Positions 33,884 through 42,884 of a DNA stretch of 48,019 nucleotides are shown here, piece after piece. The DNA comes from a bacterium. GTDB lineage: Bacteria > Patescibacteriota > Minisyncoccia > Phycocordibacterales > Zambryskibacteraceae. The notes under the pieces are model-generated. The model was not told the DNA's origin. It did not search any database and saw only the letters and a list, made by a program, of their open reading frames with translations. Made by a program: the position numbers and the translations under genes. The stretch lies in assembly GCA_030650605.1 (NCBI GenBank), contig JAUSDP010000058.1:1-48019 (forward strand). Reading direction: 5' to 3'. Numbering within the stretch: the first letter of the stretch is position 1; each line of letters opens with the position of its first letter.

Positions 33884-34709
33884 CAAAGGTCTTGGCATAA
33901 TGCATTTTTCCATCTTTACCTGTCAAGAAATACAGATAGGGTGTAGAAGTCGGATGGATTGCGGCTTCAATCGAGAGAATGCCGGGGTTATTGATTGGAT
34001 TATCTGGCAGACCAATAAATTCGTAAGTTCCAGTTTCTGAATCAACCTGCAAAGGCATTCCGAGTTTGAGCCGTTTCCATAGAATATCTGAGGCTATTTC
34101 CCGATCTTCTTTAGTATTTGCTTCTGCTTCGAGAAGCGAAGCTATAATGATTATTTCTTCAAGTGTCCGCCCTGAGGAATTGATGGCCAGCATTCTTGAA
34201 GCAATTTTGCGAGTGAAATTATCACCGAGTAGTTTTATGGTTGAAGAAGCCGTAGCGGTTACCGGTATAAAATAAGTGTCTGGGAAAAGATATCCCTCCG
34301 GTGCTAAAGTCACAAAACTTTCATGGTCAAAGAATTTAAATCTGTCGTCAAAAAGTGAAGCAATCTTTTTAACATTAAAACCTTCTGGAATAGTCAGTTT
34401 GACTGTTTCTATATCATAATCTCCATGAGAGACTCGCCAAGCGATAGCAAAAACATTTTGCGGGTCAGACATTAGATATTGACCAGCCTTCATGTCACGT
34501 TCACCACCAAAGAGAATAGCCACTACCCGAAACCAGAATGGAGAACGTATCACCTTATCTTCTTGTAATTTTTCCGCCAGTGTATAAAGACCGACCCCTT
34601 CCGGAATAGTTACAATAGAGCCAGAGGGGAAAGAAAAAGGAGGAGTAGTGGGATAGAAACAGATAACAAACAGGACTATGCCTATTAAAAAAATGTAAGT
34701 CCTCAGCAT
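33843..34709 (-). CDS. mltG: endolytic murein transglycosylase MltG (YceG-like)
   Basis: 288 aa: an N-terminal TM (3-19), a LysM-like part (VTIPEGVGLYTLAEKLQ) and the YceG domain with EGYLFPDTYFIP, the catalytic Glu194 in IIASLLEAEAN, and the end NNPGILSIEAAIHPT, YLYFLTGKDGKMHYAKTFDEH. It cuts nascent glycan strands during wall growth. Its start abuts the next gene's stop. Confidence 0.93.
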   Translation of the reverse strand: MLRTYIFLIGIVLFVICFYPTTPPFSFPSGSIVTIPEGVGLYTLAEKLQEDKVIRSPFWFRVVAILFGGERDMKAGQYLMSDPQNVFAIAWRVSHGDYDIETVKLTIPEGFNVKKIASLFDDRFKFFDHESFVTLAPEGYLFPDTYFIPVTATASSTIKLLGDNFTRKIASRMLAINSSGRTLEEIIIIASLLEAEANTKEDREIASDILWKRLKLGMPLQVDSETGTYEFIGLPDNPINNPGILSIEAAIHPTSTPYLYFLTGKDGKMHYAKTFDEHKRNIEKYLSL

Positions 34710-35965
34710 TATACGGGTAAATTTGACGGAGCCTCTGCCTTCTTTGATGTCACGCGAGTGAGAGTTGGGGTAGTAACAGTGGCACCAGGGAAATGGAACA
34801 GAGTGGCCAATTCTTCAACTGTCAGCACATAGGGTTTGCCCATTAAGTGTCTATACGGAACATTGAAGAACGAACGGCGCTTGAAGGCATCCAGGTGCAG
34901 TTTCTGGTTTCTTATTTTTCTAATATCCAGAAAATCTTCCCAAGGATAATTGATGCCGGGGATAAATTTACTGGGGCGAATGCCATTGAGAATAGTGCTT
35001 GAACCAACAAAGCCAAACTGGCGCATACTGCCAATCATGCCGGCGGTAGAGTTCTTATCATCAGCTTCCAAGGTAGTAAAATACATAAGACGAAGTTGGG
35101 CATCATATGCATGCTTAGAAGCATTGCGTTCAATTGAAGCGATGTCTTCATTTTGAGTCTTGGTTAAATTCAAGGTAGATATCGGCACACCTTCTCTTGT
35201 TTCAAAATAAGCTTCGTCCTTCGCAATTTTCTTTACAATATTTTTTACTTCTTTCGAAAAATGCTGCTTTGGTTTTAATAATACATCTTGAAAACCCTGT
35301 TTCCGATGGCCTTGAATTAGAATCTGCACCGCAGCCACTTCACCGGGTTTTCTCGCGCCAAGATATTCAAGTACCGGCGCGAGCGGGTCTACCATCTGTT
35401 CCTGTTCCTTATCAGTTTTATCAAGACCGAAATCAATATAAGTCTTTATGGGAAGAATGTCTTCTTTAACAAGTCTAGTGGTAATACCCTTAACCTTCAC
35501 TTTAACCGGATCAAAGATCATATCGAGCGCATAGTCTTTGACCTCCATAATTTCCACACCTGGATACTGCGAGTAAATGCGTGTTTCAACAACCTGCCTC
35601 CACTTCGGCCAAGTCCAGATAAAAAACTTCACTTCCCCACCGATTGAGACAATTTCCAGAGAAAACCAGTTCCTGACAGCACCATCAATATAGACATCTG
35701 TTAAAGAACCAGGCACGCCCTCCCACATACCCTCAAGTACCATCTCCATGGCAGCCGGAGTCTTTTGGATATCATTTGGCAGTTTAATTTCGAGAAGCAC
35801 ACTCCCACTCTTACGGATAAATTCATGCCTTTTGTAATTAATCCAAGTGTGCATAAAAAGCCACAGCATAAATACTGGCAACCAAACAGGCCACGTTGAC
35901 GAAATGAATTGCCAAACCTTATGGTAAAATTCAGTTTGAAAAAGAGAAATGAAATCCTCAATCAT
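34709..35965 (-). CDS. CPR-type membrane-anchored protein of unknown function
   Basis: 418 aa with one TM near the N-terminus (STWPVWLPVFMLWLFMHTW), then a mixed alpha/beta region with SVLLEIKLPNDIQKTPAAMEM, FFIWTWPKWRQVVETRIYSQYPGVEIMEV and AAVQILIQGHRKQGF. This layout is met in CPR proteins that lie near conjugation-like or VirB4-type ATPases, but none is visible here. It is coupled to mltG (stop and start overlap by one base). Confidence 0.6.
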   Translation of the reverse strand: MIEDFISLFQTEFYHKVWQFISSTWPVWLPVFMLWLFMHTWINYKRHEFIRKSGSVLLEIKLPNDIQKTPAAMEMVLEGMWEGVPGSLTDVYIDGAVRNWFSLEIVSIGGEVKFFIWTWPKWRQVVETRIYSQYPGVEIMEVKDYALDMIFDPVKVKVKGITTRLVKEDILPIKTYIDFGLDKTDKEQEQMVDPLAPVLEYLGARKPGEVAAVQILIQGHRKQGFQDVLLKPKQHFSKEVKNIVKKIAKDEAYFETREGVPISTLNLTKTQNEDIASIERNASKHAYDAQLRLMYFTTLEADDKNSTAGMIGSMRQFGFVGSSTILNGIRPSKFIPGINYPWEDFLDIRKIRNQKLHLDAFKRRSFFNVPYRHLMGKPYVLTVEELATLFHFPGATVTTPTLTRVTSKKAEAPSNLPV

Positions 35966-35986
35966 GACCCTAATTCTACATGTAAT

Positions 35987-37024
35987 CTATACGTTATGGT
36001 AGCGGTTCTCTTTATCTTTCTTAAAATACTTAGGATTCTGAAGATTCACTAGAATTGTATTCTCCTTGACATAGCGTTCTTTGAGAACTTTTTCTATAAT
36101 CTTATCTTTCATGAGAGGGCCTTCTTTTTCCAAAATCTTTTTAATAACGTCTTTCACCACACCGGATATATATCCCCATTCGGAAAGAGCATAGAGACCC
36201 CGTCCGACTAAGACAAACCTAGGATCCTTGATGAGTTCGTTGTGAGTAGTGGCCACATGCGCCTTTTTATTGAAATAAAGAGTAATAGCTTTAGCCACTT
36301 CTTTGAAATGTATAGGAGAACCATGTTTCCTGATTACTAAAAAAGCATAATCGCGCATCCCTTTCGCATTCACATTTGAAGAAGAAGCACGACCCCACTC
36401 ACCTAGAGGATTCTTGCCAATTTTATGGGAAATGGAAAGCCATCGCTTGATCACTTCTTCATTCTTATATTTCTCATTAAGGTCTTTTACTTCTTCAAGA
36501 AAAGAGTTGATGAGATCGCTCTCAACCATTAGTTCATCATCGGATAATTTAGAGTACAATTTACGAAGTGCGGCTTTAATCTTCTCCGATAATTTCTGAT
36601 CCACATGCCAATGATGCTTGAATTCTTCGCCAGCTTTCTCACGTTTAAACTCATCACCAATCACCAACAGAAAGTAAAAATAATTCTGAACACTTAAATC
36701 CTTACTCAAATGTTTTAAAAGTTCACTCTCGGAAACAATTCCGCCAAAATCAAGAATCTTCTCCTTCAGTTCAATAAAAGCAGGTTCGAGATCCTTGTAA
36801 ATTTTAGATTTGCGAATAGCGAGCAAAGAATGATTCTCTATCTGGCGCACGCGTTCTCTAGTAATGCCATATTTCTTACCTATGGAGTCTAAAGTAAGTT
36901 TGGCAGACTTAGGTCCCAACCCATACCGACTGACTAAAACGTCTTGTCCACGTTTGGTCAAAATTGACAAAAGTCGCTTGGTAATTTCTTTAGGTTTAAA
37001 ACTTAAACTGATTTGTTTGTCCAT
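35987..37024 (-). CDS. sigma-70 region 4-like HTH fused to HARE-HTH domain
   Basis: From ATG 37024 the protein is 345 aa. Residues 15-75 are a region-4-like HTH ending in IGKKYGITRERVRQIENHSL, the -35-recognising signature of sigma factors. Regions 1-3 are absent. Near 225-290 a HARE-HTH domain is visible (MRDYAFLVIRKHGSPIHFKEVAKAI to FVLVGRGLYALSEWG), as in RNA polymerase delta subunits. A further winged-helix-like tail follows. It is probably a transcription factor that touches RNA polymerase. The GTG/ATG at 37063 would add 13 residues. Confidence 0.8.
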   Translation of the reverse strand: MDKQISLSFKPKEITKRLLSILTKRGQDVLVSRYGLGPKSAKLTLDSIGKKYGITRERVRQIENHSLLAIRKSKIYKDLEPAFIELKEKILDFGGIVSESELLKHLSKDLSVQNYFYFLLVIGDEFKREKAGEEFKHHWHVDQKLSEKIKAALRKLYSKLSDDELMVESDLINSFLEEVKDLNEKYKNEEVIKRWLSISHKIGKNPLGEWGRASSSNVNAKGMRDYAFLVIRKHGSPIHFKEVAKAITLYFNKKAHVATTHNELIKDPRFVLVGRGLYALSEWGYISGVVKDVIKKILEKEGPLMKDKIIEKVLKERYVKENTILVNLQNPKYFKKDKENRYHNV

Positions 37025-37080
37025 ATTTACTCTATTTGTATCACCCTTACAAATATATGTCAAGGCGAGCTTTACTTAGG

Positions 37081-39330
37081 TTAAGTAACGATGCTAATAA
37101 TCTTTCTAGGTACAACAATGACCTTCTTAGGCTCCTTTCCATTAAGCCACTTCTGAATCTCTGGGAGAGATAATGCTGTATTTTTAACCTCCTCTTCTGT
37201 TGCTATATTTTTGACCATAATAACTCCCCGGTACTTACCATTTATCTGAACTGAAATATCGATAAACATTGGATTAGACACCCAATTTGCTTTTGGCCAC
37301 TTGGAGTTATGAATTGAATCCTTACCTCCCATTAGTTGCCATAATTCCTCTGTAATGTGTGGCGCAAAGGGAGCCAGTAATTGCAAGAATCTTTTGAAAT
37401 CGTTGGTTGGAATAAAATCCTCTTTTGCTAATGCATTTGAACAAATCATTAGTTGAGATATAGCTGTATTAAATGCCATTTTTTCTATATCATCACTTAC
37501 CTTTTCAACCGTCTTTTCAAAAACATCTTGGCAAATCATGGCATAGGGCGTAAACAGTTCTTTTGTCTTTCCTGATAATTTCCAAACCCTTTCCAGAAAT
37601 CGACGTGGACCAACAAGTGCGTCCTCACTCCAAGCGATAGCCTGTTCAAAAGGACCCATAAACATTTCATAGAGTCGTAAAGTGTCTGCGCCAAATTGTT
37701 TTACAATGGTATCAGGGTTTACAACATTGCCTTTTGATTTGCTCATCTTCTCTCCTCCTTCGGCAAGAATTAGTCCATGAGAAGTACGTTTCTTGTACGG
37801 TTCGCTGGTGGAAACAAGTTTCAAATCATAGAGAAATTTATTCCAGAAACGAGAATACAAAAGATGAAGTACCGTGTGTTCCATACCACCGTTATACCAA
37901 TCGACTTGCATCCAATATTTCAAGTTCTGCATGGATGCAAACTCCTTTTCATTTTCATGGTCGCAATATCGCAGGAAGTACCAGGAAGAACCAGCCCAGT
38001 TAGGCATGACGTCTGTCTCTCTTCTTGCTGGCCCTCCACAACGTAAACACGGAGTGTTTACAAACTCTGGTATATTGGCTAAAGGTGATTCCCCATCTGG
38101 TCCAGGCTCATATTTCTCGACCTTAGGTAATTCTACCGGTAAATCTTTCTCTGGCACCGGTACCACCCCACATTTGCCACAGTGAATCACCGGAATGGGC
38201 TCACCCCAATAACGCTGACGTGAGAAAACCCAGTCGCGGAGTTTATATTTAGTAACCTTCCTCCCAAAATCTTCAAACCCGGCCTTTTTGTATTCCCCAA
38301 CAATCGGTAGGTCGTACTTTTTAGCAAACACCATATCACGTTCGTCATCGGCAGGAACACCCATAATGGCGCCAGTGCCATAATCGGACATTACGTATTC
38401 CGCTTCCCAAACTGGAATTTTTTCTTTCGTTGCCGGATTGGTTACGAAACGACCAGTAAATTTATCTTCCTTACCAGCAATCACAACAAAAGTAGCCCCG
38501 AAAATTGTATCCGGTCTAGTGGTAAAAATCTCAATATCGTCAAATTTGATTAACACCCCCTCGCTTCGTCCTATCCAGTTCTTCTGTTGAATCTTGACTC
38601 TATTCGGATAATCTACTGTATCAAGATCATCATAGAGACGGTCAGCATACTTGGTGATGGCAAGCATCCATTGTTCTTTCTCTTTCTGCTCTACAGGTGT
38701 ACCACATCGCTCACAATGACCATCTACCACCTCTTCATTAGCAAGACCAATTTTATCTTTCGGACACCAATTAATTGGAATTTTGGCTTTGTAAGCCAGA
38801 CCCTTCTCGAGAAATTTTAAAAATATCCACTGTGTCCATTTATAATATTTTGGATCCGTCGTATTAATTTCACGCGACCAGTCAAATGACAAACCAAGAG
38901 ATTTCAATTGTTGACGAAAAGTATCAGTATTTTCTTTTGTAATCTCTCTAGGCTGTCTTCCAGTTTTAATCGCATAATTTTCCGTTGGCAAACCAAAAGC
39001 GTCCCAACCGATGGGATATAAAACATTGAAACCTTCCATCCTTCGTTTGCGGGAAACAATATCCATCGCTGTATAACTTCTGACGTGTCCCACATGGAGA
39101 CCATCTCCAGAGGGGTACGGAAATTCTACCAGTGCGTAGTATTTTGGTTTTTTAGAATCATCTTCCGCTTGATAAATACCAGATTTCTCCCAATGGTCTT
39201 GCCACCTTTTTTCTATCTTTTGTGGATTATATTCGTCTACCTCCTTCTGCCCGCCCGCTAACGCCTGAGCGTAGCGATGGCGGGCGGGCCACTTCCCTTC
39301 AATATTCTTTGGGTCGTATTCCTTAGCCAT
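37081..39330 (-). CDS. leuS: leucine--tRNA ligase with reduced editing insert
   Basis: 749 aa with HIGH motif variant PYPSGDGLHVGHVRSY, the editing-domain TTRPDTIFGAT and MGVPADDERD (with the conserved Asp), zinc-type Cys pairs (HCGKCGVVPV, CLRCGGPA), and KMSKS in GGEKMSKSKGNVVNPD. The CP1 editing domain is only about 110 residues, against about 190 in E. coli, but keeps its key motifs. The first 33 residues repeat the normal start (EYDPKNIEGKW, then EYNPQKIEKRW) and contain a palindrome-encoded linker (39249-39289). Confidence 0.95.
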   Translation of the reverse strand: MAKEYDPKNIEGKWPARHRYAQALAGGQKEVDEYNPQKIEKRWQDHWEKSGIYQAEDDSKKPKYYALVEFPYPSGDGLHVGHVRSYTAMDIVSRKRRMEGFNVLYPIGWDAFGLPTENYAIKTGRQPREITKENTDTFRQQLKSLGLSFDWSREINTTDPKYYKWTQWIFLKFLEKGLAYKAKIPINWCPKDKIGLANEEVVDGHCERCGTPVEQKEKEQWMLAITKYADRLYDDLDTVDYPNRVKIQQKNWIGRSEGVLIKFDDIEIFTTRPDTIFGATFVVIAGKEDKFTGRFVTNPATKEKIPVWEAEYVMSDYGTGAIMGVPADDERDMVFAKKYDLPIVGEYKKAGFEDFGRKVTKYKLRDWVFSRQRYWGEPIPVIHCGKCGVVPVPEKDLPVELPKVEKYEPGPDGESPLANIPEFVNTPCLRCGGPARRETDVMPNWAGSSWYFLRYCDHENEKEFASMQNLKYWMQVDWYNGGMEHTVLHLLYSRFWNKFLYDLKLVSTSEPYKKRTSHGLILAEGGEKMSKSKGNVVNPDTIVKQFGADTLRLYEMFMGPFEQAIAWSEDALVGPRRFLERVWKLSGKTKELFTPYAMICQDVFEKTVEKVSDDIEKMAFNTAISQLMICSNALAKEDFIPTNDFKRFLQLLAPFAPHITEELWQLMGGKDSIHNSKWPKANWVSNPMFIDISVQINGKYRGVIMVKNIATEEEVKNTALSLPEIQKWLNGKEPKKVIVVPRKIISIVT
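39249..39289. repeat. in-frame palindrome in the leuS N-terminus
   Basis: GCCCGCCCGC (39249-39258) and GCGGGCGGGC (39280-39289) flank a 21-base loop. It encodes PARHRYAQALAGGQ. Confidence 0.85.
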
Positions 39331-39355
39331 ACTGGCTAGTATAACAAAAAGTTTC

Positions 39356-40285
39356 TTATTTTCTTACAGGATAGAGTTCAGGGTCAATAGTGCGAGAGAA
39401 ACACTTGCGACCAGCTTCGTGTTGCCAACTGTCTCCCAGACTGCCGGGTTTGCCCATCGGTTCAGGATAAGCTATCTCGGCCATGTAACCATTTGTCGTC
39501 TGTGTAGGTTTATTAAATTCAGCACATAAATCAAAAGCAAAAGTGCCAATCTTTTTATATTCGTAAGGTCCTTTGGTTTGAGGATCTATTGGAGAAATGA
39601 AGCCAGAAATTGAATCTTGAAGTTCAATAAGTGTTGTAGGCAATATACCCTTTTGCTGCCAGTAATTTACAATCTGCCATTGAATGTTTTGCAAATCAGA
39701 AATCTTTTGTGAGTCGTAACGAAGCATGCGTTGGCTCGAGGGTGTCCCGAGCACGCTGAATCCGACAACAATTGAACCGATTACCAAAATCGTTCCGACC
39801 ACTCTCCAGATATTCCTACGAGTACCTGTCAGTTTATCCTTCAAATCATCCATGTAATAACCAAAGATACAACCGGTAACTACCAGTACCGAGAGGATTT
39901 TCAAAAGAAACGCCGTTGTCATTTCCTGTCCGTCAAGGAAATAATAGATGAGAGTAACTAAATCACCAGCGAGTATTCCACCAGCGATGAAGAGAGTGAT
40001 GTAAATGAGCCATTTGCGCACAGGATAGTCCTTGCGACTTGGGTCTGCCGTGTATCCTTTACGAAGTACATTGGCGAGAAAAAGAAAAAGTGGAAAGGCA
40101 ACAATAAGCGTCGCTACCGGTAAACTGATGGAAGTAGAAGCGTAATAGCCATATTGAGTAATCTGTGGAAAAGCAACATTAGTAACGCGGAACAAAATGT
40201 TTAAGAGCGCCACCGTACCCGTATAAAGAAGAGCAATAACAGCGATATGTAAAAAGAAATCCTTAGCAGTTATTTTTGTTTGCAT
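39356..40285 (-). CDS. multi-pass membrane protein, CPR-type (DUF5671-like)
   Basis: Five hydrophobic segments over residues 10-180 (LHIAVIALLYTGTVALLNIL, SISLPVATLIVAFPLFLFLA, WLIYITLFIAGGILAGDLVTL, ILSVLVVTGCIFGYYM, GTILVIGSIVVGFSVLG). A soluble tail follows with DLQNIQWQIVNYWQQKGILP and SFAF-type cores, like pilin-adjacent domains. It resembles CPR proteins annotated DUF5671. Function unknown. Confidence 0.65.
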   Translation of the reverse strand: MQTKITAKDFFLHIAVIALLYTGTVALLNILFRVTNVAFPQITQYGYYASTSISLPVATLIVAFPLFLFLANVLRKGYTADPSRKDYPVRKWLIYITLFIAGGILAGDLVTLIYYFLDGQEMTTAFLLKILSVLVVTGCIFGYYMDDLKDKLTGTRRNIWRVVGTILVIGSIVVGFSVLGTPSSQRMLRYDSQKISDLQNIQWQIVNYWQQKGILPTTLIELQDSISGFISPIDPQTKGPYEYKKIGTFAFDLCAEFNKPTQTTNGYMAEIAYPEPMGKPGSLGDSWQHEAGRKCFSRTIDPELYPVRK

Positions 40286-40303
40286 AAAGCTATTCTAACA
40301 TAA

Positions 40304-40561
40304 TTAAGAATATAATTCAGGGTGGATTCCGATGTGGATGAAGACAGCTATTTCGCCTTTCATATAGAATATCACTCGATAATCACCAGTAATATTTATG
40401 CTACGACATCCAGCATATTTTCCATGTAATTCATGATTATTCAAGATTGGATGAAATGATTCAACTAGAAAAATATTCCTTCTGACTTTGAATTGTTCCT
40501 TTACCTTTGGTGTAAGTTTTTTGTAGTCTTTGTCGAAAGTCCGATGAGTCAGAGATTTCAT
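40304..40561 (-). CDS. RelE/YafQ-family mRNA interferase toxin
   Basis: 85 aa with the RelE fold pattern: FDKDYKKLTPKVKEQF, NNHELHGKYAGCRSINITGDYRVIFYM and a final HIGIHPELYS. The YafQ-type active-site residues (His, Asp, Arg in HELHGK, GDYR) are present. Its ATG overlaps the antitoxin stop as ATGA. Confidence 0.88.
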   Translation of the reverse strand: MKSLTHRTFDKDYKKLTPKVKEQFKVRRNIFLVESFHPILNNHELHGKYAGCRSINITGDYRVIFYMKGEIAVFIHIGIHPELYS

Positions 40562-40833
40562 AGAGAATCCAAGTATCGATTCATCTCTTCTGCCGTAGTA
40601 AATACAGGGGAAAGATTCTTCCCTGCCTTTATATCTCTAAGTGCTTTGTCCAAAATCTTTGCTGTCTTAGCATTTGGAATTAGTGGCGCTTGGAAAGTCA
40701 TGGAGCGAGTCTCGATAATTTTTCTGGCAGCATTATTCATGAGAGCACTTACAGGCAAGCCCATTTCTTTGGCCACTTTCTGAACCTCCACCTTGAGTTT
40801 ACGATCCATTTTTATATTTAACATTGTCTTCAT
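40558..40833 (-). CDS. RelB/DinJ-type antitoxin
   Basis: 91 aa. The first 40 residues are a ribbon-helix-helix DNA-binding domain (TMLNIKMDRKLKVEVQKVAKEMG), and the helical tail (TTAEEMNRYLDSL) would wrap the toxin. It probably represses the pair by binding the AT-rich partly symmetric stretch at 40834-40860. Confidence 0.87.
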   Translation of the reverse strand: MKTMLNIKMDRKLKVEVQKVAKEMGLPVSALMNNAARKIIETRSMTFQAPLIPNAKTAKILDKALRDIKAGKNLSPVFTTAEEMNRYLDSL

Positions 40834-40871
40834 ATCTATAGTATATACAAGGGATATCTTTTGTCAATCTT

Positions 40872-41690
40872 TCAAATTAAGAATTCAATCACATCTCCAT
40901 CTTGGACTACGTACTCCTTACCTTCTATCCGGAGCCAACCCTTTTCTCTTGCTTTAGTATAAGAGCCAACTTCCATAAGTTTGTCACAGTGAATCACTTC
41001 CGCGCGAATAAACTTATCTCGAAAATCTGTGTGAATAGACTTGCCCGCCTCCGGCGCTTTCGAGCCGTGTCGTGTCGTCCAAGCCCTCGACTCATCTTCT
41101 CCCGTAGTGAAAAAAGTAATTAGGTTGAGTAGTTTGTATGCCTCTACTATCAACCTATCGAGTCCGGTACCGAAAATAGGGTCGACTTTAACAGATGGCC
41201 CCGGTAAATCTGTTACCCTGAGCGCAGTCGAAGGGCTGACCTCTGAAACATTTAATACATATAAAATCGGTTTCTTAATCCCCGCAGCTTCGAGTTCCAT
41301 ATTAATAATTTCAATATCAAATAGAGGATCAACTTTCTCGTGCACATGGATAATATCCGCATCTTCGAAAGTTCGTACCACTTCGATAATGGCATCTACT
41401 TCGCGAATATGAGAAAGGAATTTATTACCGAGCCCCTCACCCTCCGATGCACCTTTCACAAGTCCGGCGATATCAACGAACTCAACCACGGCTGGAATAG
41501 TTTTCTTTGATTTAGATAGAGCTGAAAGTTTCTCCAACCGCTCGTCCGGCACCGGCACAATGCCAACCGATGGATCAATAGTGCAGAAGGGATAATTCTC
41601 TGCCGGCACGCTCTGTTTCGTCAGCGCATTAAATAGCGTGGACTTCCCCACATTCGGCAGACCCACGATACCTATAGAAAGAGATGACAT
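40872..41690 (-). CDS. ychF: ribosome-associated ATPase YchF (Obg-like), short form
   Basis: 272 aa against about 363. The G1 motif GLPNVGKSTLFNALT, switch EFVDIAGLVKGASEGEGLGN and NVSE near the NxxE motif of YchF are present, followed by a TGS domain ending in GKEYVVQDGDVIEFLI. The helical arm is shortened. The stretch LTSALRV-type linker (VSPSTALRVTDLPGPSV) is encoded by two adjacent inverted repeats at 41189-41235. Confidence 0.93.
   Translation of the reverse strand: MSSLSIGIVGLPNVGKSTLFNALTKQSVPAENYPFCTIDPSVGIVPVPDERLEKLSALSKSKKTIPAVVEFVDIAGLVKGASEGEGLGNKFLSHIREVDAIIEVVRTFEDADIIHVHEKVDPLFDIEIINMELEAAGIKKPILYVLNVSEVSPSTALRVTDLPGPSVKVDPIFGTGLDRLIVEAYKLLNLITFFTTGEDESRAWTTRHGSKAPEAGKSIHTDFRDKFIRAEVIHCDKLMEVGSYTKAREKGWLRIEGKEYVVQDGDVIEFLI
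41189..41235. repeat. two adjacent inverted repeats inside ychF
   Basis: TAACAGAT (41189-41196) pairs with ATCTGTTA (41208-41215). It is followed by CCCTGAGCGCAGTCGAAGGG (41216-41235), whose ends pair. The motif CCCTTCGAC also marks the broken kinase at 2576-3202. Confidence 0.75.
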
Positions 41691-41711
41691 GTTTTAAAGG
41701 TAGCTAAAAAA

Positions 41712-42152
41712 TCACTTTAAATAAAATTCAATTGTAATTTCATGGAGTTTATTTTTATCAGATTCCGTATTTATTATCCAACCAGTGTTTAAAAACATTT
41801 TGAGAGATTTTTTATTGTGTTCTTGAATATGAGCAAATATTTTTTTGACTTTTTTATCTCGACAAAACTGTAAAAAATACTTCACAAAATTTTGACCAAT
41901 TCCTTTGCCTCTATAGTTTTTTTGTATTGTTATTTGTTCAAGATACCAAAATTCTGGGTTATTCTGAAATTTTGTATTCCATCCAATAAATCCAATAATT
42001 TTATTATATAAAAACACACATAATAATTGATTTTGTGTAACTCTTTCATTAATTATTTTTTTACTTTCATCTTGCTGTGATATTTCGATATCACTAATTA
42101 CATCCATTATTTCATCTAAATCATTTTGATCTGACTTTCTGTAGCTAATCAT
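41712..42152 (-). CDS. GNAT-family acetyltransferase
   Basis: 146 aa with the GNAT order: YRKSDQNDLDEIMDVI, a strand LCVFLYNKIIGFIGW, then the acetyl-CoA loop KNYRGKGIGQNFVKYF (Q/R-x-x-G-x-G) and VKKIFAHIQEHNKKSLKMFLNTGW. Substrate unknown. It lies 2 bases after the Nudix gene's stop. Confidence 0.87.
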   Translation of the reverse strand: MISYRKSDQNDLDEIMDVISDIEISQQDESKKIINERVTQNQLLCVFLYNKIIGFIGWNTKFQNNPEFWYLEQITIQKNYRGKGIGQNFVKYFLQFCRDKKVKKIFAHIQEHNKKSLKMFLNTGWIINTESDKNKLHEITIEFYLK

Positions 42153-42154
42153 AG

Positions 42155-42646
42155 TTATTTAAGTGTATTCTTTAGTTCTAATGCCCTTTGTATTATTCTT
42201 TCTCCCACTTCACCCCAATCAAAATATTTCTTATAGTCTCTGGGATCAATTAACTTAATTTCTGTTACATCACCGTCCGGATCTGCTACAAAATTGCCTA
42301 TTGGTTCAACTATACAAAAAGAACGTGTTTGTCTTATTACTCTATTCGGCTCATAAATATCTTGGTAGCCTATGAGTTCCTGATAAAGCACTTTCATGTT
42401 GGTTTCTTCTTTCACTTCTCGAATAACAGCTTGTTCATAATTTTCCCCCGGCTCAATTCCACCACCAGGTGGCGCCCAATATCTTTTTTCTTTGGCATAC
42501 ACAACTACTAGCCTGTCCCCGCAAAAACAAAAAGCATGTACACCCTGAAAAACCCTGTCTCCAAGATCAGCCAACGGATCACCTTCTCTATAGACAACAT
42601 TGAGCACTTGACCAAAGCGATTGGTGAGAATAGATTTTATTTCCAT
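42155..42646 (-). CDS. Nudix hydrolase
   Basis: From ATG 42646 the protein is 163 aa. The Nudix box GGGIEPGENYEQAVIREVKEET (given as landmarks G-x5-E and REVKEE) is intact; the last Gly of the consensus is replaced. It cleaves a nucleoside diphosphate derivative, possibly in nucleotide sanitation. ATG 42664 would add six residues without a better ribosome site. The 220-base gap 42665-42884 holds no convincing gene. Confidence 0.87.
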   Translation of the reverse strand: MEIKSILTNRFGQVLNVVYREGDPLADLGDRVFQGVHAFCFCGDRLVVVYAKEKRYWAPPGGGIEPGENYEQAVIREVKEETNMKVLYQELIGYQDIYEPNRVIRQTRSFCIVEPIGNFVADPDGDVTEIKLIDPRDYKKYFDWGEVGERIIQRALELKNTLK

Positions 42647-42884
42647 TAGAATATTATATAGCATTTAAGGACTCCCTGGGTTATCTTTCGAGTCTTAAGG
42701 ATTTCCAAATAATTTCTGAGGTCTCGGAAGTTTTATTATGAAAGAGAAGGGTGACAAATGTTCTATTGTGTTCAAACCATACCAAGTTTTAGACCCATAG
42801 GGTAAGAATATCTAATTTAAGCAATATTTCCAATCTTTGATATACTCTCTTTAGAAAAGAATAGAAAAAAGAAAGGAGTGAATC

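Noticed and set aside
35989-35996. Fourth copy of the 38-bp repeat (ATACGTTA)
   Set aside because: Only one arm is present; no TAACGTAT lies 38 bases away, so it is a chance half-site.
42665-42884. A small gene in the gap before the 113-aa protein
   Set aside because: The longest plus-strand frame seen has 16 codons and no ribosome site.
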